DNA of 64,000 bases from Desulfovibrio inopinatus DSM 10711 (lineage in GTDB: Bacteria > Desulfobacterota > Desulfovibrionia > Desulfovibrionales > Desulfovibrionaceae), in assembly GCF_000429305.1 (NCBI RefSeq), contig NZ_KE386882.1, positions 97,187 through 161,186 on the forward strand, given 5' to 3'. The position numbers and the translations under genes were made by a program. Below the pieces are notes generated by a model, which saw nothing but the letters and a program-made list of their open reading frames with translations, made no database searches and was not told the DNA's origin. Position 1 is the first letter of the stretch, and every line of letters begins with the position of its first letter. Of the stretch, positions 8,815 through 16,983 are shown piece by piece.

Positions 8815-9030
8815 TTATCGAGGAACAGATCGTCGCCCAGAACCCCTCGATGTCGCTGTACGTCGTTGACGTTCCAGCCAGACATCCACATCTTTTGGAC
8901 GACACCGCCAGATTCCATCCAATTTGAAGGCAGGAAATTGCCGTTGCCGAATCCATTTATACAACGTTTTTTTCGAACAACTCATCTCCGAACAAATCTG
9001 CTCCAACCCTGCAATAACAAGTCGATCCAT
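8815..9030 (-). CDS. Small helix-turn-helix DNA-binding protein (AlpA/excisionase type)
   Basis: 71 residues from the ATG at 9030, which has GAGG eight bases upstream. An upstream in-frame ATG at 9048 has none. It contains an HTH_17/MerR-like fold: EQICSEMSCSKKTLYKWIRQ, then FPAFKLDGIWRCRPKDVDVW, the wing seen in excisionase-family proteins. The C-terminus is Arg-rich. It is divergent from the S24 repressor gene across a region with inverted repeats and upstream of the M48 protease gene. No integrase or phage gene is nearby, so a stand-alone regulator is more likely than a true excisionase. Confidence 0.8.
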   Translation of the reverse strand: MDRLVIAGLEQICSEMSCSKKTLYKWIRQRQFPAFKLDGIWRCRPKDVDVWLERQRRTATSRGSGRRSVPR

Positions 9031-9077
9031 TGGATTTCCCTCGCTCATCGTCAGCTATTGACTTACTACGATTCCAA

Positions 9078-9203
9078 TTTCCTTGACACATGCCATAGGC
9101 CATGGCATCACATCAAAAGGATGTATTTTCCATATTTTTCATAAGGGCTTCTTCCCCTTGGCGTGTCCGAGAATAGAATACACGCGAACACCTGTCAAGG
9201 AAA
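9078..9203. promoter_or_regulatory. Divergent control region with paired inverted repeats
   Basis: TTTCCTTGACA at 9078-9088 recurs as its exact reverse complement at 9193-9203, 104 bases apart. Next to the first copy is a second dyad, ATGCCAT at 9090-9096 with ATGGCAT at 9102-9108. An 8-base direct repeat AATAGTAC occurs at 9203-9210 and 9220-9227, spanning the start codon of the S24 gene. The arrangement suggests operators, possibly for the S24 protein itself or for the HTH protein. Confidence 0.5.
9170..9198 (-). promoter_or_regulatory. Sigma70-like promoter for the HTH/M48 genes
   Basis: On the minus strand TTGACA (9198-9193) and TATTCT (9175-9170) are separated by exactly 17 bases. The -35 box lies inside one arm of the inverted repeat described for this region, so repressor binding there would block it. 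It points towards the HTH gene that starts at 9030. Confidence 0.6.
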
Positions 9204-9210
9204 ATAGTAC

Positions 9211-9936
9211 ATGAAGAAGAATAGTACGCATAAGACGTATTATACGGACGGGAACGCAGTGGACGACATCCTCGGACGCATCAAAACCGTTCTTGCCGTT
9301 AAAACTCAAACCGAACTGGCTCGACTTCTCGATGTCGGCAAACAGTCCATCACCGACGCCAAGAAACGTGGCCGCATTCCTGCTGATTGGCTCATGCGAC
9401 TGGGACGTCTTAAAGACGTCAATCCTGTCTGGCTCGAAACGGGCCAGGGGACACCTTTTCTCCATGCCGAAAAACAGCATGTGACGGGACTCATGGAGTA
9501 CCCCGGGCACTACCACTCCAACGACTTTATCTATATCCCCCTTGTCAAAGCGAAATGGTCACCCGACCAAGATACGCTGGAATCGGATCACGACATTGAA
9601 TCGTATTATGCCTTTCGCCGTGAGTGGCTCAAGGGCAAGGGACAAATTGCGCACATGCGACTTCTTCGCGTTACAGGAGAATCCATGGTGCCAACCCTGC
9701 GAGACGACGACATCGTGCTCGTTGACCTCTCACAAACCGATATTCTGACGGGGAAAATATTCGCCGTTGGTATTGATGATGAAATATGTATAAAACGGCT
9801 CGATAAAAAACCTGGGATCATTGTTCTCATCAGCGATAATCGCCTTCTTTACCCCCCCATAGACATCGAACCGGACAATTCTGCGAATGTCCGCATCATA
9901 GGAAGGGTTGTCTGGATGGCTCGTGAGGCTATGTAA
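9211..9936 (+). CDS. CI-like repressor with S24 autopeptidase domain
   Basis: 241 residues. The N-terminal HTH is of the phage CI type (TQTELARLLDVGKQSITDAKK, then GRIPADWLMRLGRLKDVNPVWL). The C-terminal half is a LexA/S24 domain: MRLLRVTGESMVPTLRDDDIVLVD with the nucleophile Ser in GESM, and EICIKRLDKKPGI with the Lys partner. Such proteins bind DNA as dimers and are inactivated by RecA-stimulated or signal-driven self-cleavage. There is no clear cleavage Ala-Gly dipeptide in the linker, so cleavage is unproven. An AAGGAAA lies upstream of the start. No prophage surrounds it, so it may regulate a host stress or surface function and its divergent neighbour. Confidence 0.87.
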   Translation: MKKNSTHKTYYTDGNAVDDILGRIKTVLAVKTQTELARLLDVGKQSITDAKKRGRIPADWLMRLGRLKDVNPVWLETGQGTPFLHAEKQHVTGLMEYPGHYHSNDFIYIPLVKAKWSPDQDTLESDHDIESYYAFRREWLKGKGQIAHMRLLRVTGESMVPTLRDDDIVLVDLSQTDILTGKIFAVGIDDEICIKRLDKKPGIIVLISDNRLLYPPIDIEPDNSANVRIIGRVVWMAREAM

Positions 9937-10004
9937 AAGCCATTTTCGTATACGATGTACGTAAAAACTTGACAAAAACCACACAAAAACATAGATATAC
10001 CGAT

Positions 10005-10349
10005 ATGAAAAACGACAAAACATCTCCAACAATACGTTTCAATCCCCCCTCCCCCGAAAACAATTGCCCCTATCGAGATATTCCAGAACAACAGTCCCCC
10101 AGCCTTTTTGCCAGCCCGACAGACCGCCTGTTTCATCGCTCTCTCGGGCCGCATGAAACCGGAACATGTCGCATCGACTTGTCCCACTGCCCTCCCCGAT
10201 TTTTTTCGTGTCCAAGGATAGAACCGACACACCACACCTGCCCCAAGCCGGACTGTGGGCAGCCTCTTTTTCGGGACAGCAGGACAGGAGTCCTGTTCTG
10301 CCAGGAATGTCTTTTATGGGATACATCACAAGATGTTGGACACACATGA
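10005..10349 (+). CDS. Possible small zinc-ribbon protein
   Basis: A 114-residue reading frame starting MKNDKTSPTIRFNPP. The C-terminal third has CPKPDCGQPLFRDSRTG followed by VLFCQECL, that is C-x4-C and C-x2-C pairs about 17 residues apart, a plausible zinc ribbon with the GxxLFRDSxTGVLxC look of ribbon folds. The first 70 residues are Pro-rich without a known domain. A TTGACA at 9969-9974 with TAGATA at 9992-9997 could be a promoter starting almost at the ATG. No ribosome site is obvious, so the transcript could be leaderless or the frame could be non-coding. No family is recognised. Confidence 0.42.
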   Translation: MKNDKTSPTIRFNPPSPENNCPYRDIPEQQSPSLFASPTDRLFHRSLGPHETGTCRIDLSHCPPRFFSCPRIEPTHHTCPKPDCGQPLFRDSRTGVLFCQECLLWDTSQDVGHT

Positions 10350-10406
10350 TTCACCACGAGACCGAGGCGAAGTCATGGACCATGGGGAAAAGAAAAGAGC
10401 TGCAGG

Positions 10407-11516
10407 TTATGAATTGGAAAAATGTCCAGAAGGGGAGGAACGCGGAGACAACGGTTCGTGCTGATTGGGATATCCTTCGTGTCGAATTCCAGAGGCGCGA
10501 CACGAGCCACCTGAATATGGCGCATCGTCTGATAAATTTTTAAGCTGAACAGCTATCGACGAGATGGCCCGCACGTATGTTGTACTATGATTGTACGCAA
10601 AAAGAATCTTATCTCGCTCGTCTTCGGTGAGATCGGCCGTCCATCCATGCTGCTTCAGATAGTTTGCCAAACTCGGAATAGCATCTTCCAAAAGAAAAAG
10701 ATCAACTCGACCATCACCATTCCCATCCACCCCATAACGCAAAGCATTGCTCGGGATAAATTGACAAATTCCGATAGCTCCATAAATAGAGCTGGGAATA
10801 GTCGTCGGGTCTTGATTGTTGGCACTCGCATACTTGAGCAGAGATGAAAGCTCGGTATAGGCCCATTGCGCACGCTTCGCCACATAGCCCTTGGCGTACT
10901 CGCGACGGCTTGTCGATGTCAGAGATTCCAGATGGGGTTCAAGCAAGGAAAAATCCGCCGTCAAGGCCATACTCGACAACACATCAAAGGCCTTGCGGTC
11001 TCCCAACGTGGAACCAAGTTTGCTCTCCACAAGCAAAATGGCCACCTGAAACTCCGTTGGTACTCCATACGTCTCATACGCTCGTTCAAGAAGGGCTTGA
11101 TTTTCTTTAGTGTACTCACGAGCCCACGCAATGACCCACGGCTTGAGGTAATATCGATATCCGGATTGTTCGAGAGGTATTTCAGACGGATTCTCACCCA
11201 AGTCAGACTGCTTCTCCGGTCGTTGGGTACGCTGGGCAAAACGGCGCTCGGTCAGTGCATCGACTTTATTGCCCATAATATTAGGATCAAAGACAGCACC
11301 GGACTTGGTGTAAAGAAAATTGACGGTATCGCGGTCCCACCCATCCTTTGCCAAACGCTCAACCAGCGATTGCCAAATAAACGGATTCGTTTCTTCTTGA
11401 GTTGCCGCTCGACTATGGGGAGTAAAAACAAGAACGGCAAGACATAATGTGGCGAGCCACACATGAACTATAACCGCCAAACCGCGGCCGGCAAGAGGAA
11501 GACAACCCCGGTTCAT
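10407..11516 (-). CDS. MltB-like lytic murein transglycosylase
   Basis: 369 residues from the ATG at 11516, which has GGAG six bases upstream. A signal sequence (GLAVIVHVWLATLCLAVLVF) ends near SRAATQ. The enzyme domain has PWVIAWAREYTKENQALLER, then VPTEFQVAILLVESKLGSTL with the catalytic Glu of family 3 transglycosylases (VESxxG), and GAIGICQFIPSNALRYGVDG, NGDGRVDLFLLEDAIPSLANY, all MltB motifs. It cleaves peptidoglycan glycan strands in the periplasm. The last 45 or so residues after VQLKNLSDDAP are Ser/Pro/Gly-rich and unlike the family, which may be a read-through tail from a lost stop. It is transcribed away from the NlpC/P60 gene. Confidence 0.88.
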   Translation of the reverse strand: MNRGCLPLAGRGLAVIVHVWLATLCLAVLVFTPHSRAATQEETNPFIWQSLVERLAKDGWDRDTVNFLYTKSGAVFDPNIMGNKVDALTERRFAQRTQRPEKQSDLGENPSEIPLEQSGYRYYLKPWVIAWAREYTKENQALLERAYETYGVPTEFQVAILLVESKLGSTLGDRKAFDVLSSMALTADFSLLEPHLESLTSTSRREYAKGYVAKRAQWAYTELSSLLKYASANNQDPTTIPSSIYGAIGICQFIPSNALRYGVDGNGDGRVDLFLLEDAIPSLANYLKQHGWTADLTEDERDKILFAYNHSTTYVRAISSIAVQLKNLSDDAPYSGGSCRASGIRHEGYPNQHEPLSPRSSPSGHFSNS

Positions 11517-11655
11517 ACACATCTCCGTCACGAAGTTTAGCGTATTATCTCTCCAAGAGCAACGAACGCGTCTCATCGAAAACTGGAACAACTCTTTACG
11601 GGCCGAATGGATTCAGTTTTAATAGACGGATCAAACGCCCTCACGCCCAACGTTA

Positions 11656-12177
11656 GTGGAGACATTTGTGCCTCAAAAAATACGCTCCAACACATGGTAC
11701 TCCCACAGTGTGACACGCCTCGGCATCGCCTTGATTTTATCCATAGCGCTCTCTGCTTGTGGTGGTGGTCCGTCATTGCCATCTCCTCCGGTAGGGCTTG
11801 GTTCCGGCAAAGATATCGTCAATACGGCTCGTTCACTCATCGGAACGCCCTATCATTATGGGGGGTGTGACCCTGACGACGGATTCGATTGTTCCGGATT
11901 TGTGAAATGGGTCTATGAATACAATGGTTACTCCATGCCGCGAAGCACCAGGCAACTCATCAAAACCGGCATATCGGTTCGCTCGTCACGAATCCAACCC
12001 GGCGATCTAATTTTTTTTAATGTCGCCCGCAAAGGCAACGCGTTACATGTTGGCATTTCAACCGGACCGGATCTTTTTATCCATAGTCCAAGCTCGGGGG
12101 GACGTGTTCGAGAAGAACGGCTTTCCCATATTTATTGGCGGGCTCATTTTCTCAGCGCTCGACGAATTATCCGTTAA
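11656..12177 (+). CDS. NlpC/P60 family lipoprotein peptidase
   Basis: 173 residues with a hydrophobic signal ending in the lipobox LSAC, then a short Pro/Ser linker and an NlpC/P60 domain from about residue 53. The catalytic Cys is in GFDCSGFVKWVY, the His in NALHVGISTG, and the third residue in LFIHSPSSGG. These enzymes cut the D-gamma-glutamyl-meso-diaminopimelate bond of stem peptides. The gene precedes the T2SS genes by 38 bases and may be co-transcribed with gspE, which would fit local wall opening for a trans-envelope machine, although that is inference. A GTG at 11668 is an alternative start. Confidence 0.9.
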   Translation: METFVPQKIRSNTWYSHSVTRLGIALILSIALSACGGGPSLPSPPVGLGSGKDIVNTARSLIGTPYHYGGCDPDDGFDCSGFVKWVYEYNGYSMPRSTRQLIKTGISVRSSRIQPGDLIFFNVARKGNALHVGISTGPDLFIHSPSSGGRVREERLSHIYWRAHFLSARRIIR

Positions 12178-12215
12178 CCAATCTTGTCGTTGCACAATGA
12201 CAAAGGATCAGCAGC

Positions 12216-13985
12216 ATGACACTGTGGAATGAGCTGAAAGAACGCCTTCCTCTTGGACGAACAACTCGTACTCCAAGCACGTCGATTCTCGCGGAGCCAC
12301 TGTCCTTACCCGATATCGAGATGCATATTCTTGATGCAGCTGGCTTCAATGCCGCCGATAAAGGGCAGGCATTGACTGCTGGCCGTGATACGACCGATGA
12401 CGCAAACCATCTCTTTGTCCGGCATAAAAAACTTGATGAGGCCCTGATTCAACAGAGCCTGGCCGAAGCACTCCAGCTAGAAATTGTCAACGTCATCGAA
12501 GATGAAGCCATCGATCAAGAACTCGTCTTAGGAATTCCTCTGGTATTCTTGCGCCAGATGCACATTTTTCCATTTCGGCGTGGCTCTGCGGTCTTGGCAG
12601 CCATGGCCGATCCGCTTCACGTCGAAGCACTCGACGATGTACGGCGATTGCTTGAAATGCCCTCCATCGCTCCTGTCATAACACCAAGCGAAGAAATTCT
12701 ATCAGCCATTGAACGCGCCCACGGTCAAGACAGCGGGACGACTGACGACCTTGTCGACGATTTTGAAGACGACCTCGCCGCCAATATCGAAGACGCGACG
12801 AACGAAGATCTGCTTGATGAATCGTCAAGCGCACCCGTTATTCGTCTCGTCAACCAAATTTTGGCGCAGGCCGTAAAAAGTCTGGCCAGCGATATTCATA
12901 TTGAACCCTATAAAAGCGACCTCAAAATTCGCTTCCGTCTCGATGGGGTGCTGTACAATATGCACACCCTTCCCAAGCGCCTCCATGCGGCTGTGGTGTC
13001 GCGACTCAAAATCATGTCGCGACTCAACATTGCGGAAAAAAGGCTCCCTCAAGATGGCCGTATTGAAGTCCGCCTCGGCAACCGCCTTATCGACCTTCGA
13101 GTTTCCATCTTCCCTACGGCCGAAGGCGAACGCATTGTCATGCGCTTGTTGGAAAAAAACTCACGCGTTTTAAGCCTGGAAGAACTCGGGCTGGGTCCAG
13201 ATCATTTCGCCCAAATCAGACGCCTCGTCACCCTCCCGAATGGTGTCATTCTTGTCACTGGCCCGACAGGAAGCGGAAAAACCACCACCCTTTATGCAGC
13301 GCTCTCGTCCATCAATTCTCCGGATAAAAATATCCTGACGATTGAAGACCCCGTTGAATACAAGCTGGAAGGTGTCGGCCAAATGCAGGTGAATGACAAA
13401 ATAGACCTGACATTTGCCAAAGGCTTGCGCTCCATGGTGCGTCAAGACCCGGATGTTATTCTGGTTGGTGAAATCCGTGACTTCGAAACAGCAGAAATCG
13501 CCATTCAGGCCGCACTGACCGGTCACTTGGTGTTTTCGACGTTACACACAAACGATGCTCCAAGCGCCATCACGCGACTTATCGACATGGGAATTGAAGC
13601 GTTTCTCTTGTCCTCGTCGGTCCGGGCCATTGTGGCTCAACGCCTTGTCCGGGTATTGTGTCCCCATTGCAAACAAGCCTATACTCCCTCCACAGAAGAA
13701 CTCCACGAAGTCGGCCTTCTCGATGCAATACCAGCGGGGACACCGCATCAGGCGGTGGGTTGTCCTGCCTGCTTGGGAACCGGATATAAAGGCCGTATGG
13801 CGATATATGAAATCATGCTCATGAGCGAAACCCTCCGTGACCTCGTCATCCGCTCTTCGGACGCCAATGCGATACGCCAAGCCGCCCTCGCCGACGGCAT
13901 GATCAGTATGCGCCAGGACGGTATTCGAAAAATCTTTGCCGGCATTACCACCTTTAGCGAGGTACTCCGCGCGACCATGGTCTGA
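12216..13985 (+). CDS. gspE: T2SS assembly ATPase GspE
   Basis: 589 residues, a normal length for GspE. The N-terminal domain (about 40-170) is followed by the hexameric secretion ATPase: GPTGSGKTTTLYAAL (Walker A, about 348), Asp box IEDPVEYK, DPDVILVGEIRD (Walker B, about 410), and the His box TGHLVFSTLHTN. The GspE-specific zinc domain is present with CPHC (about 481) and CPAC (about 515). It binds the cytoplasmic domain of GspL and drives pseudopilus assembly. AAGGA precedes the ATG. It starts a run gspE-F-G-H-I. The zinc domain and its neighbours argue for T2SS rather than PilB. Confidence 0.95.
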   Translation: MTLWNELKERLPLGRTTRTPSTSILAEPLSLPDIEMHILDAAGFNAADKGQALTAGRDTTDDANHLFVRHKKLDEALIQQSLAEALQLEIVNVIEDEAIDQELVLGIPLVFLRQMHIFPFRRGSAVLAAMADPLHVEALDDVRRLLEMPSIAPVITPSEEILSAIERAHGQDSGTTDDLVDDFEDDLAANIEDATNEDLLDESSSAPVIRLVNQILAQAVKSLASDIHIEPYKSDLKIRFRLDGVLYNMHTLPKRLHAAVVSRLKIMSRLNIAEKRLPQDGRIEVRLGNRLIDLRVSIFPTAEGERIVMRLLEKNSRVLSLEELGLGPDHFAQIRRLVTLPNGVILVTGPTGSGKTTTLYAALSSINSPDKNILTIEDPVEYKLEGVGQMQVNDKIDLTFAKGLRSMVRQDPDVILVGEIRDFETAEIAIQAALTGHLVFSTLHTNDAPSAITRLIDMGIEAFLLSSSVRAIVAQRLVRVLCPHCKQAYTPSTEELHEVGLLDAIPAGTPHQAVGCPACLGTGYKGRMAIYEIMLMSETLRDLVIRSSDANAIRQAALADGMISMRQDGIRKIFAGITTFSEVLRATMV

Positions 13986-14076
13986 AATCGCGCACAACGA
14001 TACAGACGGAACCGCACGACCGTCGCAAAATCCCAAACACCTATCGATACGATTTCACGAACATATTGGATATATT

Positions 14077-15315
14077 ATGCCCGTTTTCGAATACACCGCC
14101 ATCGATGCGGCCGGCCGCACAAAGAAAGGCATGCTCACGGCCGATGGTCTGAATGCAGCTCGACGTAAACTCCGTGCTCAACATCTGTTTCCGACAACAC
14201 TTGTCCCATCCTCTGTTTCGGAAGAAACCATTGAGAAAAAAAAGACTCGCCGTACTCCTCGTCTTCCCAAATTCTTTCGGAAAGTCGGCCGTTCAGAACT
14301 CGCTGGAGCAACGAGACAAATTGCCACCCTGCTGGGGGCTGGGCTTCCCCTGGATAAAACCCTGGACATTCTGCTCGAACAAACCAAAACACCAGGGCTT
14401 TATTCGGTTTTTGCTCAGGTTATGGAACGCATCAAAGAAGGCAAAAGTCTGGCCGCGGCTTTGGCCGAACATCCGTCGGTCTTTTCTTCGACCTATGTCA
14501 CCATGATCAGTGCGTCGGAATCATCAGGAACGCTTGAGCTTGTCATGGATCGACTCGCCGATTTCATGGAAGCGCAGCTCGAACTGGAACGCAAAATCAA
14601 AGCAACCTTGGCCTACCCGGTCTTGATGCTTCTCGTCGGGACAGCCGTCGTGTTTTTGCTCATGATCTATGTCATCCCCCGAGTCACACGTATTTTTGCC
14701 GGTTTGAACCATGCATTGCCAACACCGACCGTCATTCTTATTACCATAAGTGATTTCGTGGGAGCGTACTGGCCCTGGATTATCGGCGGCATTGTGGCAA
14801 CCTGGATTACCCTCAATCTGTTGTCCAAGACGAAGGCCGGTCGTGTCGTCCGAGACCGGCTACTCCTTCGTTTGCCGATAACGGGAACTATCGTGCGCAA
14901 TATGGCAGCAGCCCGCTTCTGCAAAACATTGGGTACCATTCATGGACACGGCGTTCCGCTTCTGGAAGCGCTGGGAATTGTCTCGAAAGTTGTTGGCAAT
15001 AGTCTGCTCGAACAGGCAATCGATATTGTTGGACGTGATGTGAGCGAGGGACGTGGCCTTGCCGGCCCGCTGGCACAATCCCGTATTTTCCCTCCCATTG
15101 TCATACAGATGATTTCCGCAGGAGAACAAAGCGGACGCCTTGATGAAATGCTGCTCAAAGTGGCCGATCTCCTTGAACGCGAGGCAACAACCCGGCTCAC
15201 GGTTGTCAGTTCCCTTTTTGAACCGATCATGATTCTGGTCCTTGGCCTTGTCGTGGGATTTATGGTGTTGGCCGTGCTCTTGCCCATTTTCGAGATGAGT
15301 AGCCTCATCGGCTGA
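14077..15315 (+). CDS. gspF: T2SS inner-membrane platform protein GspF
   Basis: 412 residues from the ATG at 14077 (MPVFEYTAIDAAGRTKKG, the usual GspF opening). Two repeated T2SSF domains each have a conserved helix (LAGATRQIATLLGAGLPLDKTL and RFCKTLGTIHGHGVPLLEAL) and are separated by membrane segments near residues 175-200 and 220-245, with a last one at the C-terminus (LGLVVGFMVLAVLLPIFEM). GspF connects the ATPase to the pseudopilus. The frame is open upstream into the end of gspE, but the start chosen matches the family. Confidence 0.94.
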   Translation: MPVFEYTAIDAAGRTKKGMLTADGLNAARRKLRAQHLFPTTLVPSSVSEETIEKKKTRRTPRLPKFFRKVGRSELAGATRQIATLLGAGLPLDKTLDILLEQTKTPGLYSVFAQVMERIKEGKSLAAALAEHPSVFSSTYVTMISASESSGTLELVMDRLADFMEAQLELERKIKATLAYPVLMLLVGTAVVFLLMIYVIPRVTRIFAGLNHALPTPTVILITISDFVGAYWPWIIGGIVATWITLNLLSKTKAGRVVRDRLLLRLPITGTIVRNMAAARFCKTLGTIHGHGVPLLEALGIVSKVVGNSLLEQAIDIVGRDVSEGRGLAGPLAQSRIFPPIVIQMISAGEQSGRLDEMLLKVADLLEREATTRLTVVSSLFEPIMILVLGLVVGFMVLAVLLPIFEMSSLIG

Positions 15316-15514
15316 GTAGCAACAGGAAACGACTACACTTTTCTATTTTCTGATATCCGGTTGCCATACAGAAAAACCCTTTGTACAACCCGGCCGACAG
15401 AAACAAACAGAACGTCACGCAGGCCACGTGTTCTCATGCTCCCATGCGCGCCTCTGACATCAATGGACGGCAATCTTCCTTATGCCGTACGACATTCAAT
15501 GCAAGGAGTTTTCG

Positions 15515-15958
15515 ATGCCCCAAGACCACAGAAAAACACGGCAAGCAGGCTTCACACTCATCGAACTCATGGTCGTCATTGTTATTCTCGGTGTCCTTGC
15601 CGGTCTTGTTCTTCCCCGTATTATGGATCAGCCGGACAAAGCCCGCGCCGTCAAAGCCAAAATGCAAATGGAAAGTTTGGCCATGGCCTTGAACCAATAC
15701 AAGCTCGACAACGGCGTGTATCCCACCACTGAACAAGGCTTGAATGCGTTGGTGCAAAAACCGACAATTGGTCGCATTCCGCGCAACTACCCGAACAATG
15801 GATATCTTCAGACCATGCCCAAAGACCCGTGGAACTATGATTATGTGTATCTCTCGCCGGCCGAAAACGGCGATTTTGAAATTATCTCACTGGGTGCTGA
15901 TAACCAGGAAGGTGGTGAGGATGCGGATGCCGATATCCGCAGTACCGACCTCAACTAA
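15515..15958 (+). CDS. gspG: T2SS major pseudopilin GspG
   Basis: 147 residues. Prepilin signal AGFTLIELMVVIVILGVLAG with Glu5, then the GspG hallmark YKLDNGVYPTTEQGLNALVQKP and the C-terminal calcium-binding region (NPW-type loop: PKDPWNYDYVYLSP, ending GADNQEGGEDADADI). AAGGAG lies seven bases upstream of the ATG. It forms the body of the T2SS pseudopilus after cleavage by a prepilin peptidase, which is not encoded here. A gap of about 200 bases separates it from gspF, more than between other genes of the run, so it may have extra promoter activity. Confidence 0.96.
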   Translation: MPQDHRKTRQAGFTLIELMVVIVILGVLAGLVLPRIMDQPDKARAVKAKMQMESLAMALNQYKLDNGVYPTTEQGLNALVQKPTIGRIPRNYPNNGYLQTMPKDPWNYDYVYLSPAENGDFEIISLGADNQEGGEDADADIRSTDLN

Positions 15959-16598
15959 ACCGCACGGCGGCTTCACCCTGGCCGAACTGATTATTGTGAT
16001 GGTCATTATCGGGCTTGGGGTTGCCTTGGCTGTGCCGAGACTCTCGCCTCTGCTCTTTCGTGAGCATGCAAATTCGGCATTGCGGGTTTTGACAGGAGCA
16101 CTGGCTCAAGCTCGTTCGCGTGCTCTACTCACGGGAACCCCGAAAGCCGTCGTTGTCCAACTCGATACAGGACGTTTCCGTCTGGATGAACATATTGAGC
16201 CAACAACATCGGACGACGCAGCTCGTCAAGACTGGTCACGGGCACACAAAGAAGTCGAAGACGATACACCCCCATGGCGTGATCTTCCTGGAAGCTTACG
16301 CTTACGTGTCGTCTTCGGGCCGACAACCCCTCCCGTCGAAGAAGGGGAAATCTGGCTTCGTGTCGATGCCGACGGCATGTTCGAACCGGCGACCCTCATT
16401 TTCAGTGATGACGACGGCAACGTGCTGCCGACCCGGCTCAATCCGGGAACAGGCCGACTCGATCCCCTCGACGACCCGGACGAAGTGGAAGAGGAGCTGA
16501 CACGATATGAGCTCCTGCATAGCTTGCCGCAGTACACGGCACGACCATGGGCCGAACCCAAAGACCCTGCCCCCGACTATGAACGCTATATCCCGTAA
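15927..16598 (+). CDS. gspH: T2SS minor pseudopilin GspH
   Basis: 223 residues from the ATG at 15927 (GAGG six bases upstream), overlapping the end of gspG by 32 bases. The signal GGFTLAELIIVMVIIGLG has Glu5 and is followed by SALRVLTGALAQARSRAL, the GspH/FimT helix. The C-terminal domain is longer than in most GspH and acidic (DDPDEVEEEL), ending with an unstructured Pro-rich tail. It is a minor pseudopilin linking the tip complex (I-J-K) to the GspG filament. Confidence 0.88.
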   Translation: MPISAVPTSTKPHGGFTLAELIIVMVIIGLGVALAVPRLSPLLFREHANSALRVLTGALAQARSRALLTGTPKAVVVQLDTGRFRLDEHIEPTTSDDAARQDWSRAHKEVEDDTPPWRDLPGSLRLRVVFGPTTPPVEEGEIWLRVDADGMFEPATLIFSDDDGNVLPTRLNPGTGRLDPLDDPDEVEEELTRYELLHSLPQYTARPWAEPKDPAPDYERYIP

Positions 16599-16983
16599 TT
16601 CAGTCAGCGGATTTACTCTGCTCGAAACGCTGATTGCAGTTGCTGTTCTGGCAATAGCGTTTGTCACGATTGTGGGCAGTTTGGACAATATGCAACGCAG
16701 TCTCGGACGAACGCGTGACCGCAGCCAAACGATAGAATTGGCTCAACGCAAAATGCTCGAGGTTGCCGAAAAAGGCCCAAGTTCCATTCGTGAGACAAAA
16801 GGCCGTTTTAACGATGACGATCTCCCCGGCGCCACCTTTGTCATCGACATCAAAGACACCACCGACGTCGACATCAAACGCGTCACGGTGACCATAGATG
16901 TCAAAAACCAACCCAATGCCCATGTTGAACTGACGCGCCTCTTCTTAAAAAAATCTTCGCCCAAAGCACTTTCTATACAATAG
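16579..16983 (+). CDS. gspI: T2SS minor pseudopilin GspI
   Basis: 134 residues from the ATG at 16579, which lies inside the last codons of gspH (20-base overlap, coupled translation). Prepilin signal SGFTLLETLIAVAVLAIAF with Glu5, then LDNMQRSLGRTRDRSQTIELAQRKM, the GspI helix. The remainder is a small beta domain. With GspJ and GspK, encoded 26 kb away, it forms the pseudopilus tip. Its 3' end overlaps the convergent ABC ATPase gene by 11 bases. Confidence 0.9.
   Translation: MNAISRNSVSGFTLLETLIAVAVLAIAFVTIVGSLDNMQRSLGRTRDRSQTIELAQRKMLEVAEKGPSSIRETKGRFNDDDLPGATFVIDIKDTTDVDIKRVTVTIDVKNQPNAHVELTRLFLKKSSPKALSIQ

Noticed and set aside
8815..9030. Phage excisionase as evidence of a prophage
   Set aside because: No integrase, attachment site or phage structural gene nearby; HTH_17 proteins also occur as ordinary regulators.
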